Source: Alistipes sp. (GTDB lineage Bacteria > Bacteroidota > Bacteroidia > Bacteroidales > Rikenellaceae). Taken from it: a stretch of 64,000 nucleotides of DNA. The stretch spans positions 1 through 64,000 of the forward strand of contig JAFSBY010000043.1 in the NCBI GenBank assembly GCA_017437045.1, written 5' to 3'. The number at the start of each line of letters is the position of its first letter. Position 1 is the first letter of the stretch. The notes below the pieces were generated by a model, which did no database searches, had not been told where the DNA came from, and worked only from the letters and a program-made list of their open reading frames with translations. This document shows, one piece after another, positions 40,019-49,002 of this stretch. Both the position numbers and the translations under genes were made by a program.

Positions 40019-42250
40019 TTAGTCGTTTTTAAGTCTAAAATCGAATCGTTCGGCGTCGATATACTGCGGTTCGTGGTGGGTCATCGGCCCCGTCACAACG
40101 CGATTGGTCATCGTTAAGATACGCCCCGCTTCGTAGAGGTTGCAATCGTGGATCGAGATCTTCTCCCAAGTGGTCTCGTCGAGGCGGATAGCTGCTCCGC
40201 CACGACCACTGCGCGAGAAGTTGCAATTGCGGATCTCCATCACCTGCGGGCCAATGGCACGAATGACCGAGCCGCGCTCCTTGTTGCAGCAATCCTCGAA
40301 ATTGCACCCGGCAATGGTCACATAGGGACCCGCTGTCGATTCGTCAGAGCCTCCGCGATAGATGTTGATCGGAAGGCCCAAAATGCGGAAGAAGGCGCAA
40401 TCCTCGATCAGCATATCGTCTGCATTGTAGCGCCCTTTGTCATCGCGTTCGGCCGCGAAATGGATGGCATCGCCCGAAAGGTTGCGGAACAACGAACGAC
40501 GAATTGTCACACGCTCGGCAAAGGTAGCCTGTCCACCCTTAATGGCAAACATACCACTCTCGCCAAAATCGACAAACTCACAATCGTCGATGAGCAGGTT
40601 GTAGGGTTCGATCATATTCGCTGCCGTAGCCACACCGGCTGCCGGCAACGAACATCCGGGCTCCAATTGCCCACTAAAGCAAATGCCTGCCAACTCCAAA
40701 TCGGCACCATCGGCGATCGTAAGCAGATTCTCGCGACGATCGCCCACAAAACGGACCAGCGGACGCTCGCCATCAACGCGCTCGGCCTCGATGCGCAGCG
40801 GCTTATCGACACGAATCGTGCGGTCGATCAGGAATAACTCACCGACCAATCGGATGGTCGAGCCGGCCGCAGCCTGATCCACGGCCTGCAAGAGCGACGC
40901 AGCATCGTGCACCTCAATGGCCTTCGTGGCAAACGTGCAAGGCTCGGTAGCCAACAGCTCGGGCTGCAGGAACGAAGCCCCACAACCGGCCGCCAATTCG
41001 GCATAGGTAGGAGCCTTCGGATAGGCCGCCTTCACGTTGCGGAATCCTTTTTGAGTTACCTTGCCGGCCAGCGCAACCTCATTGTCTCGGAAGGTGAAAC
41101 CCTCCACCCGATCAATCGCCAGATAGGGCTCTTGCAGGGCGCTGTTGAAGATCTGATTCTCGCTGAACAAAATCCGTTCGGGAGCCAGCGTACGCTCCAT
41201 ATCTTTACCCGTACCAAACTCAATGTTCGAGCAATCGACAAACAGATTGCGCTCGATCTGCACATCCTCGACCAAACAATAGCGATTCGGCAGCGAATTG
41301 GGCACTGCATTCATCAGCGCCAAAGCCGAGAAGAAGCGGCCTCCCTGCAAACCATAGAGACGGTTGTCATAGATGCGGTGTGCGGCATTGACTACACGAA
41401 TACCGCCCGTATTGCGTTTCCCATTGCCCACGAAGATATTCCCCGAGGCCACGTTTCGATCGCCATGGCGAAGGGCCAAGACGCCCTCACACTCCCAGAA
41501 ACCATTGTTGCGCACCGTGTTGTCGCACGATTTGATCGAGACCACCTCGACCTCACCGTTGCAACGGTCAAACAGATTCTCTTCTATCATCGTATTCGAT
41601 GATTTGTAGGCTTGTTGCGACGTACCCACACGAATCGTTTCCGAGCCATTCGACCCATAGACCGGACGCGGACCAAACCAGTTATGGTCGATGCGGTGGA
41701 AGTTCTGCTGACTGCGTTCCTCGGTCAAAATGACATAGAGCGCAAGACCCAAATTGAGTTTGCGCGTCAGCGAGCAGTGATCCACACGATTGTGGCGACC
41801 ATAGAGTGCCACATAGTTATAAAGCACATCGCGTCGAGCGGGGTTATAGCCGTCGATGGCGCAGTTCGTCAGGCGGCAATGGTTAGCCACCTCTTTGCCA
41901 CATCGGAACTCCACGACCCCACCCTTCGGCGCATAGCCATCCGTAAAATAGAGGCCGGAAATCTCGATCCACTCGCCTGCAATACGCAGCGTCGAAGCAC
42001 CACCGATTCGTACCGCTCCGGCCTCCTCGGCCTCGATGCGAATCGGAGCTGCCTCCGTGCCATGACCGATCCACTTCAGTTCGAGGTCTTGATACGTACC
42101 TTTTTGAATCACGATGCGGTCACCGGCCTGGGCTTTCTTCAGCACCGAGGCCACCTCGTCAGCGCGCACCTGATACTCCGCGCCCAGCGTAACCTGGATC
42201 AGGCTCACCAAGAAAATGGTGCAGATAAGTTTTGTTACAAGTTGTTTCAT
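40019..42250 (-). CDS. Two-domain alginate lyase, PL6
   Basis: 743 residues. Signal peptide TIFLVSLIQVTLGA. N-terminal beta-helix has RLTNCAIDGYNPARR, VSIKSCDNTVR with candidate Lys240, and ALRHGDRNVASG with candidate Arg261, the Lys/Arg pair of PL6 enzymes such as AlyGC. A second beta-helix from about residue 440 (RRSLFRNLSGDAIHFAAERD) lacks this pair and probably helps dimerise or bind. Attacks guluronate- or mixed-rich alginate; specificity not readable. Confidence 0.9.
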   Translation of the reverse strand: MKQLVTKLICTIFLVSLIQVTLGAEYQVRADEVASVLKKAQAGDRIVIQKGTYQDLELKWIGHGTEAAPIRIEAEEAGAVRIGGASTLRIAGEWIEISGLYFTDGYAPKGGVVEFRCGKEVANHCRLTNCAIDGYNPARRDVLYNYVALYGRHNRVDHCSLTRKLNLGLALYVILTEERSQQNFHRIDHNWFGPRPVYGSNGSETIRVGTSQQAYKSSNTMIEENLFDRCNGEVEVVSIKSCDNTVRNNGFWECEGVLALRHGDRNVASGNIFVGNGKRNTGGIRVVNAAHRIYDNRLYGLQGGRFFSALALMNAVPNSLPNRYCLVEDVQIERNLFVDCSNIEFGTGKDMERTLAPERILFSENQIFNSALQEPYLAIDRVEGFTFRDNEVALAGKVTQKGFRNVKAAYPKAPTYAELAAGCGASFLQPELLATEPCTFATKAIEVHDAASLLQAVDQAAAGSTIRLVGELFLIDRTIRVDKPLRIEAERVDGERPLVRFVGDRRENLLTIADGADLELAGICFSGQLEPGCSLPAAGVATAANMIEPYNLLIDDCEFVDFGESGMFAIKGGQATFAERVTIRRSLFRNLSGDAIHFAAERDDKGRYNADDMLIEDCAFFRILGLPINIYRGGSDESTAGPYVTIAGCNFEDCCNKERGSVIRAIGPQVMEIRNCNFSRSGRGGAAIRLDETTWEKISIHDCNLYEAGRILTMTNRVVTGPMTHHEPQYIDAERFDFRLKND

Positions 42251-42263
42251 AGCAATTTACATC

Positions 42264-43643
42264 TTACCATGCGACGCCGGCCGTACGACGAATATTCTCG
42301 ACCGCCACCGCCACATTCGGCACGCGCGGGGCTTGGTTGAGTAGCGGCTGCTCAATCCCCTTGAATCGTCCTCCGTAGAGGTAGTTGTTCGACCATTGAA
42401 TCTTCGGACGGGGCGACTCCACATAGTTAATCAGACAATGCTTCGGGTCGATCGTCGAGACGATATTCTGTTCGATGCGCGTCTCGATGACCGGTTCGGT
42501 CTGCTTCGTCGATCCATAATTGACATTCAGACCATTGCGGCAATTGACGATAATATTGTTGCGTACAATGGCTCGTTTAACCTGCCAATAGCCACTCAGA
42601 GCGGCATTCTTTTCACCACGCATAATCGTCAGGGCCGATTTGTTGCCCGAGCCCTGCAGATCCTGCATATAGTTATTCTCGACCGTATGATCCTCGCCAA
42701 TGATGCGCACGCCGCCAGTGTTATCTACCCCGCCACCGAGGAAGAAATTACCACTCACTCGGCAACGATTCCCATGACGCAACGTGAGCGCACCGCGGCT
42801 CTGCTCAAACAGATTGCCCCGATAAAGATTCGCGCACGATTTATTGGAGACGATCTCGGCCTGCTCGCCGTGGCAACGGAAGAAATAGTTTCCTTCGACA
42901 GTACATGCACCCTGTTGCATCGAGGTCGAGCTCGTACCAATGCGGATGGTCTCTTGGCCGTTGATCATCTTGCCATCGGCCGCATAGAGGGTCACCGGAC
43001 GCTCAAAATGGTTTTTGATGATGCGGTGAGCCGGAGCATCCACGCCCTCCTCGAGCCAAACGACAAGCAGCGTACCCATGTTCTTCTTATCGAGGAACGA
43101 GCAACGCTCCACGCGGTGGTTACGACCATAGAGCGACACCCATTTGGCATCAATATCGGCACGCAACTCGGTGTTCTGTCCCGTGATGGCACACTGCTCG
43201 ACGACGCAGTTTTCGCTGCCCTTATCGAGCGTGATGATCGCCTTGCCCTTGACGGCTGTCGGATCTTTCCACCAGAGACCGCTGACCACAGCCCCCGAAC
43301 CTTTGACTACCAGACGCGAGGCCCCCGTAAAGAGCGTCTCGCCCGGAGCTTCGGCGCGCACCACGACGGGATTCTCCGCCGTACCTGCGGCTTTGAGCGT
43401 GACCACCTGATCGGCATAGCTGCCTTTGCGCCATACGATCTCCGTACCGGCTTGAACGACCCCGAGTGCTGCGACCTCTTCGGCCGAGCTGACCCACACG
43501 ACATGCTTTTCCGGCGTTGTGGGCTCTTCCACCACGCGTTCGCTCAGTATGGCAGCATACGACGACTCTCCGACACCCGCCGCAGCCAATACGCACAATA
43601 CTCCCCAAAGGCGTATTACCGGGTTACATACCTGCTTTTTCAT
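42264..43643 (-). CDS. Single-domain alginate lyase, PL6
   Basis: 459 residues, one beta-helix without the second domain of its neighbour. Signal peptide ends near GESSYAA. Candidate catalytic Lys268 (SNKSCANLYRGN) and Arg289 (ALTLRHGNRC) match the PL6 pattern. Differences from the upstream-acting paralogue suggest a different block preference (for example MG versus GG). Confidence 0.9.
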   Translation of the reverse strand: MKKQVCNPVIRLWGVLCVLAAAGVGESSYAAILSERVVEEPTTPEKHVVWVSSAEEVAALGVVQAGTEIVWRKGSYADQVVTLKAAGTAENPVVVRAEAPGETLFTGASRLVVKGSGAVVSGLWWKDPTAVKGKAIITLDKGSENCVVEQCAITGQNTELRADIDAKWVSLYGRNHRVERCSFLDKKNMGTLLVVWLEEGVDAPAHRIIKNHFERPVTLYAADGKMINGQETIRIGTSSTSMQQGACTVEGNYFFRCHGEQAEIVSNKSCANLYRGNLFEQSRGALTLRHGNRCRVSGNFFLGGGVDNTGGVRIIGEDHTVENNYMQDLQGSGNKSALTIMRGEKNAALSGYWQVKRAIVRNNIIVNCRNGLNVNYGSTKQTEPVIETRIEQNIVSTIDPKHCLINYVESPRPKIQWSNNYLYGGRFKGIEQPLLNQAPRVPNVAVAVENIRRTAGVAW

Positions 43644-43684
43644 CTTTCTCTACTTCCTCATACGGATTTACGGGTTTACTCCTG

Positions 43685-43718
43685 CACCGTCTGTCGCACC
43701 AAAGCAACAGACGGTGCT
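43685..43718. other. Strong hairpin between TIG-lipoprotein gene and PL6 genes
   Basis: 11-bp perfect stem GCACCGTCTGT / ACAGACGGTGC with a 12-base loop inside the operon. No T run, so more likely an mRNA processing or stabilising element than a full terminator. It could separate abundant susCD-TIG mRNA from the enzyme genes. Confidence 0.7.
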
Positions 43719-43766
43719 AACAGGAGCTTTCAAACCAACCTAAACCCGTATGTATTCATATTTCAA

Positions 43767-45740
43767 TTATTGGTTGATCGTTTTCGACCAATAGAAGTCG
43801 AACTCGATGTAACCCTCGCGCGAAGCCACGGCAGCACCATTGGCATCAGCACAGGTCACCTCCTTGATGTGGATGAAACCAATCTTGGCCAAATCGGTCA
43901 ATGCGGCCGGTTTTGCACCGCTCGTGTAGCTCGTATAGCCAACTACGATCACACTGCCTTCCACCCAGGTCTTGCCATCGACACATTCAGCACCCATATT
44001 CGGCTTACCCTGACCCGGCACGCTGCCGTCGTAGGCGGCGATCGACTCTAACTGACCATTCTTGACCTTCTCGGCCCACTCCTTATCATCACCCAGCACG
44101 CGATACATCACGATCGGCGTTCCGTAGGCACCGGGCAGCGAGGTAAAGGCACTACCGTTATAGGTGCAGTGCGTCTTAATTTGGCTGTTCGAGTTGGCAC
44201 AACCGGCAATACCCAATTCGCTCTTCGAGTTTGTGATGAAGAAGATGTAGGGCTTCACGGCGTAATACTCGGCCTCGGTGATTGCCGATTTGGTCAGCGT
44301 GTTGGCGGCCGTCACAGCGGCATTCGAGCCCGAAGCAGCATAGGGATCGAGCTGCGAATCAAGCCACTCCGAGGCGCTTACTACGCGACCCAGGTCGGGA
44401 TAGAAGAAGGAGTTCTCCGACGCATACTGCGTATAGGTAGATTTCGAGTTCGAGCCCAAACCGAGGCGTACACCCTTGAAATAATAGAAGGGATAAACCT
44501 TGATCGTGCCGAAGTCGATCTTCGTACCACCACCATAAACTGCCTCCAGCGAGACCTCCGTAGCGGTCGTAAAGGTCACCTCCTCGGGGATGATGAAGGC
44601 AGCCTCTACATCGTTCGGCTCACCGGCCAACTTGGCCTCAAGGCCACCGACCACGAAGCCCTCGATCGAAGCCATATTCTGACCCTTCACAACCACCGTC
44701 TTGGCCAAATAGCAACCCTCCTCGGCTACCAACTCACCAAAGACGGGCTTGGCAGGACCCTGCGGCGTCGTATCCAGACGCATGCCAGCCACCAGCTTCA
44801 GGCTCTGGGCGGGCGTACCCCACTCGGCCGTCACATCGGCCGTAGCAACCACCGGATCGGTCGGCTCGATCGACGAGGGGAACTTCAGCGTCACCTCCGT
44901 AGCCGTCTGTTCCAAGACGATCAGCTCGTAGCTACCCCACTTAAAGTTCGACAAGAAGTCGATAAACTGACCCGTGAGTTTGAACTCGTCACCGATTACG
45001 GCATTGACACCCTCACCCTGCTGGTAGGCGTCAAGCTTCGGAGTCTGCATCTTGAAGGGAGCCTCGGCCGTCACATCAATCGTGTTCGAGCCGCCCCAGA
45101 TAGCCGAGATGGCTACGTCGCTCTCACCGGCTGCATAGCTGCCTGCCGGAACGACGAAGCTCACCGAGCTATTTTGCGAACCGGCGACCACCGCCGTAAA
45201 CTTATCCGAACGCACCGTCTCGTTGCCGAAACGAATCTCCGAGAGCTGCTCCAGGTTGCGACCCTCGATCTTGATGGTCGTTCCTACCGTACCTTGTGCC
45301 GGGCTGTAACCCGTCACAATGGCATCGGTTACAGGCACCGTGACGTAATATTCATAGGTGAAGATCGCCTGCTCGCCCTGCATCACCAGCAGATCCTGCC
45401 GATAGGGCGTATCGCTCTGTGCCAGCTCCAATGCCGGCACCGTGAATTGCAGCTTCGAGATCGTCTGCTCGACGATTTCGCACTCCATGCCGCCCAGCAA
45501 TACGGCCGTTACCTGATCGAGGTTGAAGCCCTCGGCCGTTACGACCGTACCGATGAAGGCCTGGGTTGTACCACTCTCGCCCGAGCTACCCGTAGCATCG
45601 GGGACGAGTTTCTTCGTCGTAATATTGATTGCTGCCGTGTGGCCTTCGGGGTCGGTGCTGTTGTCCGAGCAGCTCGTAGCGAGTGCACCGATCGCAACAA
45701 CCGCGAAGAGGGCAAGCATATATTGAACTAACTTTTTCAT
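43767..45740 (-). CDS. TIG-domain surface lipoprotein 1, probable glycan-binding
   Basis: 657 residues from the ATG at 45740. Lipobox ALATSC. Several IPT/TIG-type beta domains follow (for instance TGYSPAQGTVGTTIKIEGRN, with NLEQLSEIRFG). The C-terminal domain of about 230 residues (with PYIFFITNSKSELG, SLPGAYGTPIVMYRVL, IGFIHIKEV) is shared with the neighbouring lipoprotein. Located after susD, it fits a SusE/SusF-like surface glycan-binding protein for the polymer. Confidence 0.8.
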   Translation of the reverse strand: MKKLVQYMLALFAVVAIGALATSCSDNSTDPEGHTAAINITTKKLVPDATGSSGESGTTQAFIGTVVTAEGFNLDQVTAVLLGGMECEIVEQTISKLQFTVPALELAQSDTPYRQDLLVMQGEQAIFTYEYYVTVPVTDAIVTGYSPAQGTVGTTIKIEGRNLEQLSEIRFGNETVRSDKFTAVVAGSQNSSVSFVVPAGSYAAGESDVAISAIWGGSNTIDVTAEAPFKMQTPKLDAYQQGEGVNAVIGDEFKLTGQFIDFLSNFKWGSYELIVLEQTATEVTLKFPSSIEPTDPVVATADVTAEWGTPAQSLKLVAGMRLDTTPQGPAKPVFGELVAEEGCYLAKTVVVKGQNMASIEGFVVGGLEAKLAGEPNDVEAAFIIPEEVTFTTATEVSLEAVYGGGTKIDFGTIKVYPFYYFKGVRLGLGSNSKSTYTQYASENSFFYPDLGRVVSASEWLDSQLDPYAASGSNAAVTAANTLTKSAITEAEYYAVKPYIFFITNSKSELGIAGCANSNSQIKTHCTYNGSAFTSLPGAYGTPIVMYRVLGDDKEWAEKVKNGQLESIAAYDGSVPGQGKPNMGAECVDGKTWVEGSVIVVGYTSYTSGAKPAALTDLAKIGFIHIKEVTCADANGAAVASREGYIEFDFYWSKTINQ

Positions 45741-45760
45741 AATGATAGTTGCCGTTTTGA

Positions 45761-47473
45761 TTATTGGATCTTGGAATAGTCGTAATCGTACTTCTGCCAA
45801 TAGCAGTTGAAGGTGTAGTCGCTCATCGAAGCCGGTTTGGACGAATTCGACTGGTCGATCACGAAGTTCACATTGGTAATGTGCAGGAAGCCGATGCGCT
45901 TGAGGTTCGAGGCAAAGTTAAACTTGCCGTCGGCACCCTTCTCGGGACCCGGGTGTGCGTAGTACATCACCAGCACCACCGCATCGGGCTTCACGCCCAT
46001 CACATCCGACTTCTTGTCGCCGAACATATCAACAGCCCACTCCTTGTCTTTGAGCTGCGCGCTCGACGAGCTGACACCGATATCGCCAATGGTTTGGGCC
46101 GTCACGTCAGCCGGGAAGAGCGTCGGGTTGATGTCCGTCAACTCACACTTACGCACCTTGTCGGCCAGCTCCTTCTCGGCTGGATTCGACTCCTTCAGTG
46201 CACGGAAGGCCAAAACAGGCGTACCGTAGCAGCTTGAGTTGGCACCCGGCAGACGATTCTCATTGCCCGAAACATTGGCAATCCAGAAGTTCTTAAACAG
46301 ACCATTCGAACTTGCCGGCGAATTGACACTCAACTCACAGCTGTTGTTACAATAGAAGTAGAAGTAGGGAGCTACCGAATTGTACTCCTCGACACTTACG
46401 TTCGACACCTGTACAGCCGAGCAGGTCGAAGCCTGATACTGATAAGCGATCGGATCCACCACCGTGCGCCAATCGGCATTGGCATAGACGATACCCGTCT
46501 CGGGCGAGAAGAACGACGACATCTGCTCCACCAGCTTCGAGTGGCCCCACGTACGCATATTCTCCCAATACTTCACGAAAGGAACATAGACCAAGAAGGC
46601 ATCCGAGAGAACCAGCTCCTCATAGCCGTCAAAATAGACAGCCTTCAACTCGGTTACGGTCTCACCATCGACAAAATCACCTGCCGGCACCGTAAATTTC
46701 AGCTCCGAATGGCTCTTGAAGCACTGTGCCTCGAAACCATTGACCAAGATCTTGTCCACCTTGTCCAGGTAGCTACCCGTCAGCGTCACCGAGCGACCTA
46801 CATCCGTACGCACGAAGGTCTGCTCATCGAACTGCGGCTTGTAACGTACCACGGTGATCGTCGGGGCACTCTCCTTGGCCGTTTCGGTCATGGCCGAGCC
46901 ATCGAAATAGCGCAGCGTGATGCGCGCCGTCTCCGCCTCGACATAGGGGCACTTTACGACCAACTCCGAAGCCGAGCGAGTGATGATCGTAGCCTCGTGA
47001 GCCGTATCATAGCCCTCGGCCGTGAACAACACGCCATCGACCGCGCTCATATACTTACCGGCAATGAGCATCTGATCGCCCATATCCACCGACGACTGCA
47101 AAATCGTCGCGGTGATCTCGGGGGCTGCATAGGTGTAGGTGAACGGCTCGGCCGAAGCACCAACACCCTCCATATTGTAGAGTTTGATCACACCATCGCG
47201 GGCGTCGGCCGTAGCGATGATCGAAAGTTGAGTGTCGCTCACACGCTCTTTGATCGTCACCTCGACGCCACCAATCTCGGCCTTCGAGACGGCATTCAGG
47301 AATTGACCTGTGATCACGATCTGGCTACCGACCGGTGCGGCCTGCGGCGTAAACGACTCGATGACCGGCACCGATACAATCGTCTCATCGACATGCGTAG
47401 AGTCGCACGCAGCGAAGAGCGTAACGGCTGCAAGAGCCGCAACTGCAAAGAGTCTGTATACAATCTTTTTCAT
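45761..47473 (-). CDS. TIG-domain surface lipoprotein 2, paralogue
   Basis: 570 residues from the ATG at 47473. Lipobox LFAAC. Three or so TIG domains (SFTPQAAPVGSQIVITGQFL...). C-terminal domain PYFYFYCNNSCELSVN, LPGANSSCYGTPVLAFRAL and IGFLHITNV matches lipoprotein 1. It is one TIG domain shorter. Directly follows susD by 13 bases. Confidence 0.8.
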   Translation of the reverse strand: MKKIVYRLFAVAALAAVTLFAACDSTHVDETIVSVPVIESFTPQAAPVGSQIVITGQFLNAVSKAEIGGVEVTIKERVSDTQLSIIATADARDGVIKLYNMEGVGASAEPFTYTYAAPEITATILQSSVDMGDQMLIAGKYMSAVDGVLFTAEGYDTAHEATIITRSASELVVKCPYVEAETARITLRYFDGSAMTETAKESAPTITVVRYKPQFDEQTFVRTDVGRSVTLTGSYLDKVDKILVNGFEAQCFKSHSELKFTVPAGDFVDGETVTELKAVYFDGYEELVLSDAFLVYVPFVKYWENMRTWGHSKLVEQMSSFFSPETGIVYANADWRTVVDPIAYQYQASTCSAVQVSNVSVEEYNSVAPYFYFYCNNSCELSVNSPASSNGLFKNFWIANVSGNENRLPGANSSCYGTPVLAFRALKESNPAEKELADKVRKCELTDINPTLFPADVTAQTIGDIGVSSSSAQLKDKEWAVDMFGDKKSDVMGVKPDAVVLVMYYAHPGPEKGADGKFNFASNLKRIGFLHITNVNFVIDQSNSSKPASMSDYTFNCYWQKYDYDYSKIQ

Positions 47474-47486
47474 AAGGCTCAAAGGA

Positions 47487-48989
47487 TTAGTAGCCGACAT
47501 TCTGGGCTACATCGGGGTTAATATTGATCACGGCGAGCGGAATCGGCAACAGCGTCTGCCAATCCTCGATCGGATTCACCGTGTAGTTATATTCGGAGAA
47601 GAAGGCTTCACCGGCCAAGAAATCATTGACCGTAGCCGTAGCGATCTCCCAACGCAGCAGGTCAAACCAACGCTGATTCTCGAAGGCCAGCTCCAGACGA
47701 CGCTCGGCACGTACAGCCTCGCGGAATTGGTAGCGCGAAGCCACCTCCGAAGCGGCATAGGCGGGAATACCGGCACGCTCACGAATCATATTCAGATAGC
47801 CCAGTGCCTCCTCGGTCGGGCCGTCCACCTCGTTGATCAACTCGGCCAGCAGCAAGACGATATCGCCCACGCGCAACACCGGCCAATCGTTCTCGGCATC
47901 CCACTCGGTAGCCATATCCGGATCGAGGTACTTCACCATGTAACGCTCCTCTTTCCAGGCACCCGTCGTGACGTTCGTGTAACCCTCGGCAATCACCACG
48001 GCTTTACGCACATCGGTTGCATTGGCATTGTAGGCAGCCAGCAGATTGTCCGACGGATAGTTGTAGTGCTTGGGCGAACCGAGCACCACGCTGTTACCGT
48101 TGTTCAGCGGGCCAAAGAGCGTCGTGAAGGGCGAACCCAGACCTACGTTACCCGAAAGGTAGCGCACGGCAAAGATGATCTCCTTGTTCATCTCGTTATC
48201 CTTGGCAAAGATCTTGGCATAGGGCACCAGCTCCGATGCCGTCTTCGGATTGCCGACAGCCGTCAGCACATCCTGCAACAGCGTGCGGGCTGCGAGGTAT
48301 TTCTGCTCACCGATCGCATAGTGGGTCATATAGACCTTGGCCAGCAGAGCCTTAGCAGCCACAAGAGTTGCACGGCCGGTCAAAGCCGCCGGCATCTGCT
48401 CGGGCAACATCTCTTCGTTTACGATGCGCTCCAAATCGCTCTCGATCTGTGCGTAGATCTGCTCGGTCGGCACACGTTGCATGTTGCGCGCCTCGTCAGC
48501 ACCGATCTGCTTCGTCACGAGGAATACAGGTCCATACAGACGAATCATATCGAAATAGATCAGCGACCGCAGGAACAGCGCCTCGCCCTCATATTGGGCA
48601 CGCAAGGCCGGATCCGTGATGACATCCAGGTTGCCCAGCACCATATTCGTTCGATTGATCGTCGAGTAGCAGTTGTCCCAGTACTCGCCTACCCAATCGT
48701 GGGCCGTACCGATCGTACCCTGATCGAGCTGCTCGATCAGCTTCGTATCTTGAGCCGAAGAGCCCGATACACGCATACGTGCATTGTCCGAACGCAACTC
48801 CGTCAGGCTCCACTGATGATACATCACCCCATGCAGGCCGTTGTAGGCACCTACCACCAGCGTATTCACCGCCTCGGCATCCTTCACATAGTCCTCGGCC
48901 GCAATCTCCGAATAGGGGTATTGGTCCATTTCGCACCCTGCAACAAAGGTTGTCAGGAGCAGGATCAAATATGTTGAAATTCGTTTCAT
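47487..48989 (-). CDS. susD: SusD/RagB-family nutrient-binding lipoprotein
   Basis: 500 residues from the ATG at 48989. Lipobox FVAGC at the end of the signal. SusD signatures include MDQYPYSEIAAEDYV near the start, YNGLHGVMYHQWSLTELRSD and EALFLRSLIYFDMIRLYG and, near the C-terminus, REAVRAERRLELAFENQRWF followed by DLLRW. It forms the lid over SusC and captures oligosaccharides. Starts 13 bases after the susC stop. Confidence 0.95.
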   Translation of the reverse strand: MKRISTYLILLLTTFVAGCEMDQYPYSEIAAEDYVKDAEAVNTLVVGAYNGLHGVMYHQWSLTELRSDNARMRVSGSSAQDTKLIEQLDQGTIGTAHDWVGEYWDNCYSTINRTNMVLGNLDVITDPALRAQYEGEALFLRSLIYFDMIRLYGPVFLVTKQIGADEARNMQRVPTEQIYAQIESDLERIVNEEMLPEQMPAALTGRATLVAAKALLAKVYMTHYAIGEQKYLAARTLLQDVLTAVGNPKTASELVPYAKIFAKDNEMNKEIIFAVRYLSGNVGLGSPFTTLFGPLNNGNSVVLGSPKHYNYPSDNLLAAYNANATDVRKAVVIAEGYTNVTTGAWKEERYMVKYLDPDMATEWDAENDWPVLRVGDIVLLLAELINEVDGPTEEALGYLNMIRERAGIPAYAASEVASRYQFREAVRAERRLELAFENQRWFDLLRWEIATATVNDFLAGEAFFSEYNYTVNPIEDWQTLLPIPLAVININPDVAQNVGY

Positions 48990-49002
48990 ACTAATTAGCG
49001 AT

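Noticed and set aside
44169-45731. 520-codon frame on the + strand opposite TIG lipoprotein 1
   Set aside because: It is antisense to a well-supported lipoprotein gene, rich in R, H and L as expected from the complement of a GC-rich coding frame, with no motif or ribosome binding site.
47310-48977. 555-codon frame opposite susD, and similar long frames opposite susC, the PL6 genes and GH2
   Set aside because: All are shadows of confidently assigned minus-strand genes.
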